DNA of 64,000 nucleotides from Polydactylus sextarius (GCA_016801845.1 CM028923.1:16786679-16850678), one strand, 5' to 3'. Positions 12,401 to 25,075 are shown, counted from the first letter of the stretch. Numbers and translations: made by a program. The notes: generated by a model from the sequence alone, not told the origin.

Positions 12401-14498
12401 TCAGTCACCAGTGAAGGTTTCTCTTCTTCCATCCGTCCGTCCGTCCCATTGTTCGTCTTTTCATCCAGGTCACCAGAGCTTCGACGGATCATCACTGAGC
12501 TCCCACCAACAATTATTATATAACTGCCATAAAAGATACAACAGCATGAACACGGCTCGTGATATTTTTTCTCAGAACCAGCGGAGCTCGGTTTTTTGGC
12601 CGTTCAGCTCACTTTCATCAGATCATGAGTGATAGAGTAGCGGGCTTCATCACACAGTTGATGTATTTTTAAAATTGGATACGTGGCTATAAATAGAGCG
12701 GGACTTTTATCATCATATGTGAAGCTGCTGCAGAACTGTATTCTGCTTCACTGTGCAGTAACAAACACCAGGGATGAGCTGCCAAAAATAAGATTAACAC
12801 GTTTTAAAGGGAGACTTTCAAGGCCCAATTACCCACTAAAATAAATCAACTGACAACAAGTAGACATTAGTAAGAATCACAAAGGTTAACCGAAGCCAAC
12901 AGTAAGTCTTGGCTGTCACATAGAATTTCTAGTCATCATTAAGGAGCTTCTAAAGGTGATTTAGGTTGGTTTCATCCTTCTTGTGGACATTACAGAGGTT
13001 GTTAAATAGGTCCTCTGTGGGGTTATACAGGGTCTTGTAGGTGGTTCTGGTGGTCATCGGGGAACTTTGAGAGGTGCTATTGGTGGTTCTTGTAGTGACG
13101 GAGAAGATTGCAGAGGTTCTTAAGTTGTCATGGTTGTAATTAAGGTGATTTAAAGGTCTTGAAGGAGCTGCTTGAAGTCAATGAGGAGTTTCTGGTGGTC
13201 ACTCTGGAATAACTAGTGGTCACAGACGAGGTCCTAGTAGTTTAGTTTTGTAACTTACGAGTTTGTAGGTTTAATAACCTCATATGTGGTACTAGTGTTT
13301 ACCAAAGAGTTTCAAGTTTCAAGAGGTAGTTTTAGTTTTTGTAATGACTGAGGAATTAATCTGAGACATAGTTTTGTGTGGCTTGTTAGTTTGCAGATCG
13401 TGAGTTAGGTTGTGTATAGTTTGGTAGGTGGTTCTTATGGTTATTGGGTATCTTCTAAAGTTATTTTAAGTGTTTTTTGTGGTGAATGAGGAAGTTCTAG
13501 AAATATTCAAGTGGTATTATTTGTTGTTAAAGAGGTACTAGATGTCCTTTTAGGTTGTTTCTAGTGTTGTAGGTAGTTCTAGTAGTCGAAGGCTCCTTCT
13601 AGAGTTATTTTACATGGATTTGTAGAACCTCTGAAACATGGGAACTTAAGTGGTTTTCATTAAGAAACCTTAGAAGGTTCTAGTAGTTCTAGTAGCATGT
13701 GCAGAAGTGTAGTTTAGTCTCATAGGTGATTTGAGAGCTCATTAGTGTTTGATCTCCAGATCAAACACTAATGTCCAGATCTGATGGTGACAGCCACAAA
13801 TTTCTGGAAACTTCTCCTCCTCAATTTGCCAGTAAGTCTCGTTCGCTAACTCACTTCCGTCCGAGAAGAATGCCCTTTGTGCCAAGTGTGACTGGAAGGA
13901 GGCCAGAGGTCGTTTCCTCTCTACAAACAGAGCTTTCTGATTGGCTGCTGGCCAGAACAAGAAGATGTTGTTGGTGTGAAGTGTGAACATCAGACTGATG
14001 AGGTGTTCACAGCTGATTAATGTGCTGTTTGATGGAAAGACGCCAGTTTTAGTGAAGTTATTAAAATACACGACTGGTTCTTTTTTCCAAAGTCAGTCTG
14101 GACTAACTTTAACTTTAAAGTTAAAGTTAAAAGATGTAATAAAATTGAAACTTAATATTGCATATTTGTGGTTAAGTTATGGACCCCCTGCAGAGAAACC
14201 CAATCTCCATCCGTCACTACAGATCCCTTCACAAGAGGAAAAAAAAAAACAGATTCTTACTTGAAAAACAAAACATTATGATTTAATAACCAAGAGCTCC
14301 ATATTCTCAGATGTCTGTTTGTTTCAGCCATGTTCCGTAAAATGAAGTTTGAACAAAGTGACCTTCTGCTGCAGCTCAGGTGTTTTTTCCACAATCAAAT
14401 TAAATCTGAGCCGATCAAAGAAAACGAGGTTAATCCCCACAGCCGCACATTAAGTTAACCTGATTCATTTAGTGTCGGTGAAATTAAATGAAATACCA

Positions 14499-14530
<32 letters not shown>

Positions 14531-17500
14531 GGATTTAACCAACATTGTCTCATGAACTAAAACAGAAATGTACGATGTGTTTTCACTCTTCATCGTCATT
14601 GTGTCGTTAAAGTTAAAGTCTGACACGGTTCGTTGGTGCCGACGTCGTGCGGCTGGATGAAATCTGAGGCCTCGTGTTTAACACTGACGGAGTGAAAAGT
14701 TGACAGGGTTTGTTCAGATGAAAGTGAAGAGTGTGACGGGCAGAAAAAAAGAAAAAACATTTTGCACTTTCTGATGCTGCAAACTGGGGCTTTTATTTTG
14801 AAACAACCAAAAAGTCTTCACTAGAGCTGGGCACTTTATTTTGGTTAATTATTTGGTTACGCATTAATATTTTAGTTATGGATCAGTTACTCAAATTCCC
14901 TCAATTAAAAAAAAAAAAAAAAATAGGAAAAATAAATAAATAAAAACTAAAATTCTCTGAAGTTTACAAGAAAAATCCAATAATCTGATAATTTTTGAAA
15001 CTGAAAATATGAATATTCTCAGAGATTACAACATTGCCAGTGAATGCAAAAAAAAAAAGATGCTTTTATCTAACTTTTGTTTTCTCTCTCTCTCTGAGAA
15101 GTAAATGTCTTTCTAGACTAAAGTGGCAGCACAGTGACGTCACTTTAACATTCGATAAGATTAGATTATTTATTTTAAGCGTCAGCACGGCGTCAGAGAG
15201 AAACATGATATGATATTATGGAGTGTTTTTACACTGATCCTTCAGCTCCTCCAGTGTCTGAAGACTCACGTTCAGCTCTGTGAGTTTAACGTCTCAGAAC
15301 ATGAAGGTGTAAAATCTTCGCCGTTCGTTCCTCTTTACGGTCCATAAATTGCCTCATAAATTATTCATTCTCCACCTGATTGTTACACTCGCTCGTTTTC
15401 AAGCCTCTTATTTTAGAAAAATGAATAAATAAATAAATAAAAAAAACACACAAAAGGGATCAAACGCCATAAAATGTCAGACGCTGTGTTTCCGAAGCCT
15501 CAGACAGAGTCGACCACCTGCCCTCCGCCGCCTCAAGGGGATGGAGGGAGGAGGAGGAGGAGGTGGGAGGCCCCCGCTACCTTTTTTTTTTTTTTTTTTT
15601 TTTTTTACAGGCCAAGACACCTGCTTGCCGCCCAGCAACTGTTGCCAGGCAACCTGGCCGAGGATGACATGGCATTAAGTTAAACTTCCTGTTAGAGCAG
15701 CTGCTCCTCCCTAAGGGCCCGAAGAACAACGAGAGCAGAGTCACCTGAGTCACATCCGACTAAAAATCACCTTCACTGTAGAAACACAAACACAGAGGAA
15801 ATAATTAATACGATCAATTCAGCTTCATCAGGCAGTGAACATCAGCTGAATGAAGTGATGAGCAGCAGCATCAGAGCCAGTCCACACCAAGGAGTTATTA
15901 AATAATAAGTTTTCACTTATCAGCTGAATATTAATTAATGTTTGTTGTTTTTTGTCTTTTTTCCCACAGGCTGTTTTAAAGATGATCGCATCGTGTTCTG
16001 GACCTGGATGTTCTCCACGTACTTCATGGAGAAGTGGGCGCCGCGACAGGACGACATGTTGTTCTACGTCCGCAGGAAGCTCGCCTACGTCAGCGCCGAC
16101 AACACCGAGGGCAAGAAGGTGACGTTTGGGTGACGGGGTTTGTTTAAAGAGACGTTCGTGTCGACGTCCTGCGAGAAGTTTAAAACATCGGTCTGACATC
16201 AGAACGTGATCGGACTCCTTCACTTTACTGTGTGAGATTTCAGACTCCAGTTGTAGCTACTGGTCTGCTTCTCCATTAATTAGTCAGTTCAAGTTGTTTT
16301 CCTGCTTTCAGTTGTAAACAAAATGTTTAGATCCTTGACTGATACAACAACACAAACTAACTTCCAGATGGAGGCAGCAGCTCCTGTGTCCTGTGACATA
16401 AAATGATGAAATGTTTTTGTCTGTCTTGTTGTTAGAGTCTGGCATTAAAATGTCAGTTGTAACCTTAAATAACCTTCAAATCTCTTCCTGTATTAAAATT
16501 TGATCCACACTCATGAAATGCAGAACAGCGCAGCGATGCTTGGTTGGTCGATGAACAGGATGAGGAAGTGGAAGTGTCCAGACGAGCTGCAAGCCAGTTA
16601 ATAATCTCCTTCTACTTCCTGTGAGAAATGAACGTTAACGGCGTCTGACGTCCGTTTCAGTCTTTACGGTTTCCTCTGTGAAGGGGGTCCACAATCACAC
16701 ACACGCATTAACATTTCACTGCGTAACCATGGCAACCATCCATGTGCTCCACATGCTTTGTGAGAGGTACGAATCCTGACACGCCGCGACCTCGTGTCTC
16801 CCAGCAGACCGGCCGACGTTTACCTCCTCCAGTCTGTTTAAGCACAGACCATGAAACCAGTGGAGGGGAAGATTTTCTTCTTCTCTTCAGTTTCACCTGC
16901 AGGATAAAGAACAAAACTGGCTTTAAATCAACATCACGACTCCAACACATCCACCATAAATCACATAAGATGAATAGAACATCGTCAGTAACCGCCGGAA
17001 CCACTGTAAATCACCTGAACGACTCATCATTTAGTCATATGACCTAATAGACTGATAGAGAAACTCAGCAACCACTAGAAACGCTTTAATTCACCTAAAG
17101 TCTATAAACTCTTACATACTATATATTTACTGATTGCTTGAACCATCTTAAATGGCTTAAAGGACTCCTAGAACACTCCCAGTGATTAATAGAACAACGT
17201 TAAATCATGTGAAACATCGTTTTTTCTTAGTTTATACCAAAATCACCTTAAGCATCTAAAATTTCCTTGATGACTAGAACCACCTTAGAGATGGAGCACA
17301 GACTCTGCATCTGTATTTGAGCGTGAACCAAAATACAGTCAGACTGGGTCTCCGCGGGGTTCTGGTTCTGATGTGGTCTGTGGACTCTGTTTCAGGTGGA
17401 GGTGGAGGTTTACAGGAGGGACTCCAAGAAGCTGCCCGGCCTCGGCGACCCCGACATCGACTGGGAGGAGAGCGTCTACCTGAACCTCATTCTGCAGAAG

Positions 17501-20500
17501 GTGACGATAACGACGACGACGACGATGATGATGATTGTTGTCTTGTTGTTGTGTGCTGACGACATGAAACCTCTGCCGTGTCTTTCAGCTGGACTACGTG
17601 GTGACGTGCGCAGTGTGCACACGCACCGACGGCGGCGACATCCACATCCACAAGAAGAAGTGTCAGGTGAGGACGCCGTTGCCTCGTTTCCTGGTTAAAA
17701 AACCTTGTTACCAACCTCGTTTAATAACGAGCTGCTGATCTGAATTCACAGGAGGTGTTCGCGTCTCCCAGTAAACACGCCATGGACAGCAAAGGGGAGG
17801 AGTCCAAGATGAGCTACCCCAACATCTTCTTCATGATCGACAACTTTGAGGAGGTAACAAGAACCAAGTTGTCATCCTATCATCCGTTTTAAGTCGGTGG
17901 AGTCTGGTGGATTTGAATAACAATAGATAAACTGTCAAAGTAGAAGATTATCTTGAAGCATTTTTATTGAAGAGAAACATCCTTTTTAGACTGAGGATTT
18001 ACTCTTTAAAGGTGACAGAGAACGGTTGAACAGGGTTTTGATCCTTGTTCTGTGATGTGACATATACACAATAAAATGTTGGTTGGATGTGTAATGCCTC
18101 AGAAACTTCATAAAAACCTCTCAGAAAGATATTATAGGGTGGAGGTTTTAAACATGTGGTTTTGCACCTATTTGTCATCTTTTCAGTCTTAAGTGGCAAC
18201 CTCATTATGAAATACAAGCACTTGACACTGATTTGCTGCCTTCACTGTCACTCAAATCAATGTAACTTCACCGACTTCAGAACAGATCATCTTTATACAG
18301 CTAACCACCTTTGAAGGGGAGGGAATGGAGTCAGAGTAGTGTTTTTCTCTAATGGAATCAGAGATGTTCAGAATTTCTAGCACTTTTCACATGTTCCTGA
18401 ATGTGGGTGGAACCGTTCTTCACCAATGACCAGGTGACAACGCTTTTTGATTCTCTGTCACCTTTAAGTTACGTCTTTCTCCTCAGTATTTTCAGATTTT
18501 GTACTAAATATTTGAACTGGAAACTCAAGCGTTCAAGCTTGAGTTGCCGGTGTACTTTGACCAGAACCAGACCAAGTTTAGACAGCTGACTGCACACGTT
18601 GTCACCCTTTGACTTACTGTCAAATATCAACTTTGAATTTGATATTGTCCATTTGATGCGGAGATTTAAAATGCAGAAATGCTTGTTACACTGCTTGTGA
18701 TCACACACGTTCCCTGTGTGTTAACACATTACTTCCCTGGAATGCACATTCCAGCAATTGGTTAAAACAGAAAGTATCCACCCACTGTGGAGCGAACGTG
18801 AAAGTTGTCACATTTGTCCTTGAGCACACAGCACACCATGCATACAATGAAATTTGACCTCTGCATTTAACCCATCACCAAGTGTGCAGGGGGCAGCTGG
18901 ACCTTGCTCAAGGATACCTCAGTGGGACCTTGGCAGTTGGTTGATTTGAACCTGTGACCTTCCAGACCCAAGTCCACTTTCTTAGCCACCAGGAACGTAT
19001 ACTAATGAATAGGTTTCAGGCGCTTTGCACAAAGTGAAACGATGTGAAACGTCTAAGGTTAATATTTACATACTTGAGGACAAGACAATTTCAGCCTTCA
19101 CATCTTTAGGAGCTTGACTCTGTTGTTTCAGTGAAAATGCGGCCAGAGAAAAGGATCTGAACACTTCTATTGCTGAAAGTCACGATAACACAAACTAACC
19201 GATCGACCAGGAACACTAGTGTCACCACGTGATTAACTGTGATTATTGGAGCAAGCTGCAGTGTCTGTGTAAAACACTGAGGTGGTTTTCCTCCCAGAGT
19301 GTGTCTTGGTCAGAGTTGATGCTGCAGGTGTAATGAAGTGTGACCTGGTGCTTTTTCACTCCATTTAAAAACAAGCTCCTGCACTAACACCTCGTTTTAC
19401 AGGGAGAAGCTCCACATCACAGATTTCCCTCTAGGAAGGAAATCAATGAGCGTTTTTTTTTCTTTTTATTGGTGCTCTGAGGCGACAAAAGCTGCTCAGT
19501 GCTCAGTCAGCGAAACAACCTCGAGCCAAGCCGAGTTCCTCTCCAAACCGACAGTTTGATGTGACTCACACAGTGAAGAGTTTTATATTTCTTTACTGTT
19601 CCTGTGTGTTTGTGCAGGTCTTCAGTGACATGACTGTGGGAGAAGGTGAGATGGTTTGTGTGGAGCTGGTGGCAAGCGACAAGAGCAACACATTTCAAGG
19701 CGTCATCTTCCAGGGATCGATTCGCTACGAGGCCCTGAAGAAGGTCTACGATAACCGGGTGAGACACCGAAGACTTGAATCTACAAAAACCTGCAGCGAT
19801 TAAATACGGTTAAATCTGAGGACTAATGGTGATGATCATGTGACAATGTCGCCATAAGAGACACAGGATAGTTAAAAACCTCAGACATTTTGCTCCTGTG
19901 AGGCTGCTGAGGAAGATCAAGACGTGGTCCAAACCTCTGGATGACGCTAATAAGTAGAAAGAATTGTCATTTTTCACTTTTAATTGTTTTGTTTAGCATT
20001 TCAGTACATGATAACACAAAATATGATGCTACTATATGTCATGCTAACGTGCTAAAAATTCACACAGTAACATGTTAACTATAGCTGAACATGGACGCGT
20101 CACATCCGATCCCAAAAGAAATTCTAACAATGCCGTACATTGTCATTATGACATTAGTTTTGGTCCTTCAATCTCAATCGGAGCATTTTAAGGTTTTAAT
20201 GATGACTTCTGACGGGTCATGAAATTGCCTCCTGTAGGTTAGCGTTGCAGCTAAGATGGCCCAGCGGATGTCCTTTGGCTTTTACAAGTACAACAATATG
20301 GAGTTTGTGAGGATGAAGGGTCCGCAGGGCAAAGGTCATGCTGAGATGGCCGTCAGCCGAGTCCCGACAGGTGACACCTCCCCCTGTGGCACTGAGGAGG
20401 ACCAGGTGTCACCCATGCATGAGAGGGTGAGCACAACAAAAACACACAAACCATGTGACTGAGGTTTACAATACGTTACTGATGCTGTTTCAGTTTTATT

Positions 20501-22308
20501 TTAAGGCATAAAAACGCCTGTTAAACATGTCACATCAGTCTGATGTATGTCATCCGCTGTCAGTTGTGTCAGAACTCCATTCTGGATCTTCTGCTTTTTA
20601 ATATCTACAGTAACAATCTGTTGTTCTTCTATGTTTCATTGTACGCAGACGATACAGTTTTATATCTACATGGAAGAAATAGAAATAGTAAAAGAAATAT
20701 AACAGACCACATTAGCATGCCAACATATTAAGACTTGGGTGTTAACAACCATCAGTCACTGACTGTTTGCATCAGTACATTCAAAACTGACTCTTTAACT
20801 TGACAAATGAAACCATAAACCTGTCGTTTTACCTTGCTCAGCTCTTTAGAACAGGTTCATAATAATATCAAACCAAATCAGAGCATTTTCTGGAGTTGTT
20901 TTTACTTTTTCTTTGTTTGTTTTTCCTGTCTGTAAAACTGTGATGATTCAGGCTCCAACAGAGAAGACGTTAAAAAGTTCCTGGTAGAAATCCTCCCCAT
21001 GATTCAGCAGGATCTCCCAGAACTTCCCGTTTGTCAGTTTACAAATCTCTGTGCTTTTTGAAGCTGATGAGGAGTTTGGTTTCATTTCCTCTGTATGTGG
21101 TCTCTGCCACTGAGAGAAACAAGAACTGAAAAAAAAAAACCCAAAAGAAATCGAGATGAGCATAAAAACAGCACAAAGACTTGTAAAGAGCCTCATATGA
21201 AGAGATGAAACCAGGTCAGGATCAATAATAAATGATGCTAGACTGGATTATACATCATTTAATAGTCTGTCGCCCTCATGTGTCTCAGAAACGATTTGTG
21301 GACCCTCAGAGGTCGAGAGGAAGTGACTGTGGTTGCTCATCTGTCATTATTAAATACAGAGGCATCAACATGAAGCTGCTGATCAATTCATACTTGAAAC
21401 TAAACATTCTCATGTTTATGGAAGACAACACGATTCTGTGGAAGTGATGGAAATGATCCGATAAGTTATTTAACGTGGAGACTATTGAAACGCTGACTTT
21501 CTTTGGGTTTCTGGGTCGTTTTTTTTGTAAATCTGACTTCCTGTGTGGTTGTGTTTGTTTGTTTGTTTGTGTTTATGACCACGAGTCTGTCCTCGTCCTC
21601 CAGGTGACGTCCTTCAGCACGCCCCCGACGCCGGAGAGGAACCGTCCGTCCTTCTTCTCTCCGTCTCTGAGACGTAAAGTGCCCCGAAACCGAATCGCTG
21701 AGATGAAAAAGTCTCACTCTGCCAACGACAGCGAGGAATTCTTCAGGGAGGAGGAAGACGAAGGTACAAACTGGTCAGACGGGTTTTACTGCATCTCCAG
21801 CTTCATTTACAGAGATAAAAATAAATAAATCATCGGTGTGGAATGCAGTGAACGCTGCTGCCTCCAGAAAAAAAAAAAAATCAGATAAAAGTTCTTTAAT
21901 TATTTAGTGTTTTTCTTTATTTGTGCGTCAGATCTTCACACCGCCACCAACCTTCGCTCTCGCTCTCTGTCGGGCACCGGTCGCTCTCTGGTCGGCTCCT
22001 GGCTCAAACTGAACCGGACTGAGGATTACTTCCTGTTGTACTCACACCTGACCTACGTCACCCTGCCGCTGCACCGCATCACCACAGGTCAGAGGTCAAC
22101 ACACACACACTGACGCTCAAATGTCCCGAAAAACAGACAGTGACCTGTCAAATATCCTACAGTTAACAAAGACACTGAACTAACCACCAGAGTAAATGGT
22201 GTAAATTGTGATCTGGCCCTTTAAGTAGTCAAGTAATTAAGTTGTCATTTTTGTGTGTTTGTGTCAGACATCCTGGAAGTGCGGCAGAAGCCCATCCTGA
22301 TGACATAG
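6340..22308 (+). CDS. kiaa0930: KIAA0930 orthologue (conserved protein of unknown function), complete, 10 exons
   Basis: Coding exons: 6340-6481, 15970-16118, 17396-17500, 17589-17666, 17752-17853, 19618-19758, 20238-20426, 21604-21763, 21932-22087 and 22268-22308. All borders are GT/AG, the phases agree, and the product is 420 residues. It matches the human KIAA0930 (C22orf9) protein nearly word for word in my memory: DDRIVFWTWMFSTYFMEKWA, KKLPGLGDPDIDWEESV, DMTVGEGEMVCVELVASDK, VFRAME-conserving exon joins, RNRIAEMKKSHSANDSEEFF, SLSGTGRSLVGSWLKLNR and the C-terminus RQKPILMT. The family has no established biochemical function that I know; I believe it carries the DUF2045 domain. The middle Ser/Pro-rich part (TSFSTPPTPERN) looks like a phosphorylated linker. 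There is no signal peptide or membrane span. Translation may start at 6340 or at the ATG at 6418, which matches a human N-terminus that I recall as MLRAIAEERG. Confidence 0.95.
7463..7720. mobile_element. MITE-like element with about 70 bp inverted terminal repeats
   Basis: The left arm (from CCAGACTCCAT at 7479) and the right arm (ending ATGGAGTCTGG at 7719) are reverse complements, with mismatches, over about 70 bases. Both contain GCTGCTGGTCACTGCTGCC or its complement. The centre of about 100 bases holds no ORF. Related partial copies occur near 10200-10290, 16290-16450, 17895-17930 and 19160-19200. No target duplication could be fixed with confidence, so the class is unassigned. Confidence 0.55.
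8560..9075 (+). repeat. direct duplication, copy A
   Basis: Related to 10715-11230 at an offset of about 2,155 bases. Shared landmarks in the same order are GCAGGTTTTAATGTGTTTGC, a CTGTGTGACACCTGCCG-like run, GAAATTAGCAACTT, GAGCAGAAAACACTG and ACAGAGATGTTTCTCT. Neither copy has an ORF. Confidence 0.7.
10715..11230 (+). repeat. direct duplication, copy B
   Basis: Diverged second copy of 8560-9075 in the same orientation, with several small indels such as longer poly-A runs near 11020 and 11120. The divergence indicates an old event rather than assembly stutter. Confidence 0.7.
12060..13735 (+). repeat. decayed minisatellite, GGTTCTAGTGGTCAT-type units
   Basis: About 1.7 kb is built from imperfect copies of words such as GGTTCTAG, TGGTCATTGAGGAG and TCTAAAGGTGATTTAGG. 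These recur at spacings of roughly 20-55 bases, with a poly-T stretch and unrelated insertions near 12200-12900. No frame is open through it. A related array in opposite orientation lies at 16917-17290. Confidence 0.65.
13740..13773. repeat. perfect 16 bp inverted repeat with 2 bp spacer
   Basis: The arms read CATTAGTGTTTGATCT and AGATCAAACACTAATG, separated by CC. It abuts the end of the minisatellite at 12060-13735. Confidence 0.9.
14104..14129. repeat. perfect 26 bp palindrome
   Basis: Self-complementary sequence made of TAACTTTAACTTT joined directly to its reverse complement. It probably arose from slippage in a simple AACTTT repeat. Confidence 0.85.
14499..14527 (+). repeat. (AC)n microsatellite
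   Basis: About 14 AC units in kiaa0930 intron 1. Confidence 0.95.
16917..17290 (-). repeat. decayed minisatellite, inverse orientation
   Basis: Contains words such as CTAGAACCACCTTA, TAAATCACCTGAA and ACTCCTAGAAC, which are reverse complements of the words in the 12060-13735 array. It ends about 105 bases before kiaa0930 exon 3, so it fills most of the intron end. Confidence 0.65.
17854..19617 (+). other. kiaa0930: kiaa0930 intron 5
   Basis: No exon seen. It holds a scrap of the inverted-repeat family near 17895-17930, a SINE-like segment (18829-18993) and another inverted-repeat scrap near 19160-19200. Confidence 0.6.
18829..18993 (+). mobile_element. SINE-like interspersed repeat fragment
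   Basis: Contains GAAATTTGACCTCTGCATTT followed by AACCCATCACC, a GGGGGCAGCTGG block, TTTGAACCTGTGACCTTCC and CTTAGCCACCA. I recognise this order of words from a repeat very common in teleost genomes. The family name and true ends cannot be given without a repeat library. Confidence 0.55.
20427..21603 (+). other. kiaa0930: kiaa0930 intron 7
   Basis: No exon seen. It contains a LINE reverse-transcriptase fragment at 20561-20690 and otherwise AT-rich sequence. Confidence 0.6.
20561..20690 (+). mobile_element. degenerate LINE reverse-transcriptase fragment
   Basis: The plus-strand frame reads QNSILDLLLFNIYSNNL and then VSLYADDTVLYLHG. This corresponds to the QGSILGPLLF...N.L and YADD catalytic boxes of non-LTR retrotransposon reverse transcriptases. 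Conserved glycine and proline positions of the first box are changed, the frame closes within about 60 codons, and the rest of the element is missing. It is a dead remnant; the clade is not determinable. Confidence 0.75.
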
Positions 22309-22494
22309 CAGGGCTGGACTGCCTCCTCTTCCTCCTCCCCTCAGAGCATCACTACCAAGTGCCTCCTGCATCAGGCCACTGAGACGAACAGCGGCGCCCC
22401 CCGGTGTCCGGCCTGAGACCAACACCAGGCTCGACTGGAGGCGGTCGGAGACGACGACGACGACAAAACACACAAACCAGCCATTCAAGAAGTG

Positions 22495-22525
<31 letters not shown>

Positions 22526-24769
22526 TTCTTTTCACTTCCTGCTGTGTCGAAGGTCGTCTCCGTGGAAACGAGTGGTGTGACCTCAGTGTGACCAGGCACT
22601 AACTCTGACCAGGAAGTGAATGTGTGTTTCTGTAAATATCCTGCTGCTTTACTCACTGAGACGCCTCGACTCACCGTTCTGCTTCTGTTCCTGACGGACT
22701 CACCGCCGCCGTCGACCTCGGCCCGGTTCTCTCCTCCTCCTCCTTTTTTATTTCGCTGCAGCTGAACGGATCCTGTGGCTCATGTAAAGTAAAAAGTGTT
22801 TTTGTGTGTAAGAAGACGAGGTCAGATCCATTCACGTTTTCTACACGTTTATAACAGGAAATCCACTGCTACACTTGATTTACTACTATGTATTATTTAT
22901 TATTGTTTACTCTCAGAAATGTCACAGATATAAACACAAACGTCTCAGACGTGACGATCAAAGCTCCTGTCACCAGCAGCTGATTACTTTGATTTCATTA
23001 AAGGACAAATACTCTTCCTCTGCCCTTCAAAATAATAACTTCTGGTCTAAATAGTTTAGGATCACAAACATAAACTGACACTAAACTAAAATGACTAAAA
23101 TGATAAATCAGAACCAAACAAATAGAATTTAAAACTTGGTATTTTAATTTGAAAAAACAGTCGTCAAGATTAAAAGTGGCCGAGCGACAGGAGAATTTTT
23201 TTTTTTCTCTGTCGATGGTTAAAATGATAAATTGATGAATCAGCTGATCACAAACACCAGCAGCTGTTTATATAAATATAAAATTAACAAACCGGATCAC
23301 TTCTCTATAAAACAATTAAAACGATAATTGGATTTTTCTTTTACTCAATTCACCAATCAGTGAACCGTTTCAGCCTCCAGGGCGCGTCACCAAGTTGTTC
23401 CTGTTGGTGTAGACGTCTTTGAATGCATCACAGTCTGTTATAAAGACGCTGCGTTCAGGAGACGCTGGGTAAATGATTCACTGATTGATGCTTCAGGTAT
23501 AAAACTAAAACCAGAGCTGCTCGCCAGATTAAATCCAGCACATGAGACGAGACTGAAGACCCGAAAGTGATAATCCAGATTAATCCGCAGCACAAACCAG
23601 TTGTGAGTTTTCTTCATGACTTCTTGATACGACTCGCGTCAGAAGAGAAATGTTCCTATGGAGAGAGAAAATATTCAGAGATGTTTTGGTCTGGAGAAAA
23701 GAAGCGACATCACTTTGTAAATTTGTGATTTTAAATCTCACAGATTATTTCTGAAACCTGAAATCAGACAAAACATTGTTAATCTGATCAAAGAATGAAA
23801 TTGTCAATCAGGATTAAGATTAAGATCAGGTTCGTCCACAGGTCTGTTTAGACCAGGTCTTCAAGTTCAGACCCACGAAGGCCTGGACCAGGTCACAGGT
23901 CATGTGTTTTTATTTACTAGGAAACAAACAGGAGCTCGGATCATGAGGATCAGGTGGATCTGAGCCCGCCGACCTGTGACGACTGGTGCTGTCGTCGACT
24001 TTTCACCTTCACTGACTTTTCTGAAGCTTCAGTTTCAAACTGGACTTGAAAACAACGGGACAAAGGTTTTAAAGGGAAAAAAAAAAAAAAAAACTTTGCG
24101 TGTGAAACTCGTTGATGAGACGCTGGAACAGGAAGTGGACTCAGATCCTGGTTCTGGATCCACGTGACATTTTTCAGTCAGTTGATGTTTTTCTCTTTGT
24201 GCTCTGAAGCCTTAAACCTTAATGTCTCTTCTCTTCACGTCATTTTTATTTAAACTGAAAACCATTTCATCTCCGGTCAGAACCAGATCCAACAGAACCA
24301 GGTCTGTGGACTGTCATCATTGAATTTTACTCAGATTATATGGTCAGATTAAATCTGTAATTCATATTTTAATGTTCTTTATTTACGACTGTTTATTGCA
24401 GATTAACTGATCTGTCTGACAGATCCTCTCTTTAATCTGGATTAAATAACTGTCAACTGAAGATTTTTGAATTTTAATCCCACTAACTAAACTAAACTAA
24501 ACTAAACTAACTAAATTTTGATGACGTGTTCAAACTGAACATGAAGTGAAGTTTGTTGTTGGATTATTTTCCTGTAACAGTCCGACGTTTCTGATCCTTT
24601 TTGACGTCGCAGAAACTCAACTGTGGCAAAAAAAAAAAAAAAAAAAAAAAAACTCACTTCCTGTTTGGACTGAACTTCAGAGTAAAGTTGTATTTTGAGG
24701 AAGAACTGAACTGAAAAATACAATGGTATAATCTCAGATCATTTCCCATAAATCCCAGGGTTTTGTTTA

Positions 24770-25075
24770 TGTAAATTTACAACTTTATTCTGAGATTGGC
24801 AGATTCACGTTTCCTCGTGTTATTTTGAATAAATTCTTGACTTTAATCTCAGAGTTTTTAAATCGATCGATCAGTTATACTACGTCTGACATCGCTCTTT
24901 ACTAACTTTAATCTCACAGAACTCTTCTGGATTTTGATTTTACTAACTTCACTCTGAGATTTAACATTTGTGATGAAAATCCCCAAAGAGACAAAACGTC
25001 ATTTTTTTTTTCTTAATTGCAGTTTTATCTCAGAATTATAAACATAATGAGACTAAAATCACAGATTTACTTGAA
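24770..25075 (+). repeat. decayed minisatellite, ACTTTAATCTCAGA-type units
   Basis: Repeated variants of TTTACAACTTTATTCTGAGA, TTGACTTTAATCTCAGAG, ACTTTAATCTCACAGA and ACTTCACTCTGAGA lie at irregular spacing. A related patch occurs at 59265-59400. Confidence 0.55.

Larger units (their letters stand above)
6482..15969 (+). other. kiaa0930: kiaa0930 intron 1 (9.5 kb), repeat-filled
   Basis: No exon was found inside. The intron holds an inverted-repeat element (7463-7720), a direct duplication of about 0.5 kb (8560-9075 and 10715-11230), a decayed minisatellite (12060-13735), two perfect palindromes (13740-13773 and 14104-14129), a CA repeat and several poly-A/T runs. The acceptor at 15968-15969 follows a pyrimidine tract. 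Confidence 0.7.

Noticed and set aside
17501..17751. MicroRNA in kiaa0930 introns (human MIR1249 lies in this gene, as I recall)
   Set aside because: I looked for the C-rich mature sequence near the short introns and saw no matching hairpin.
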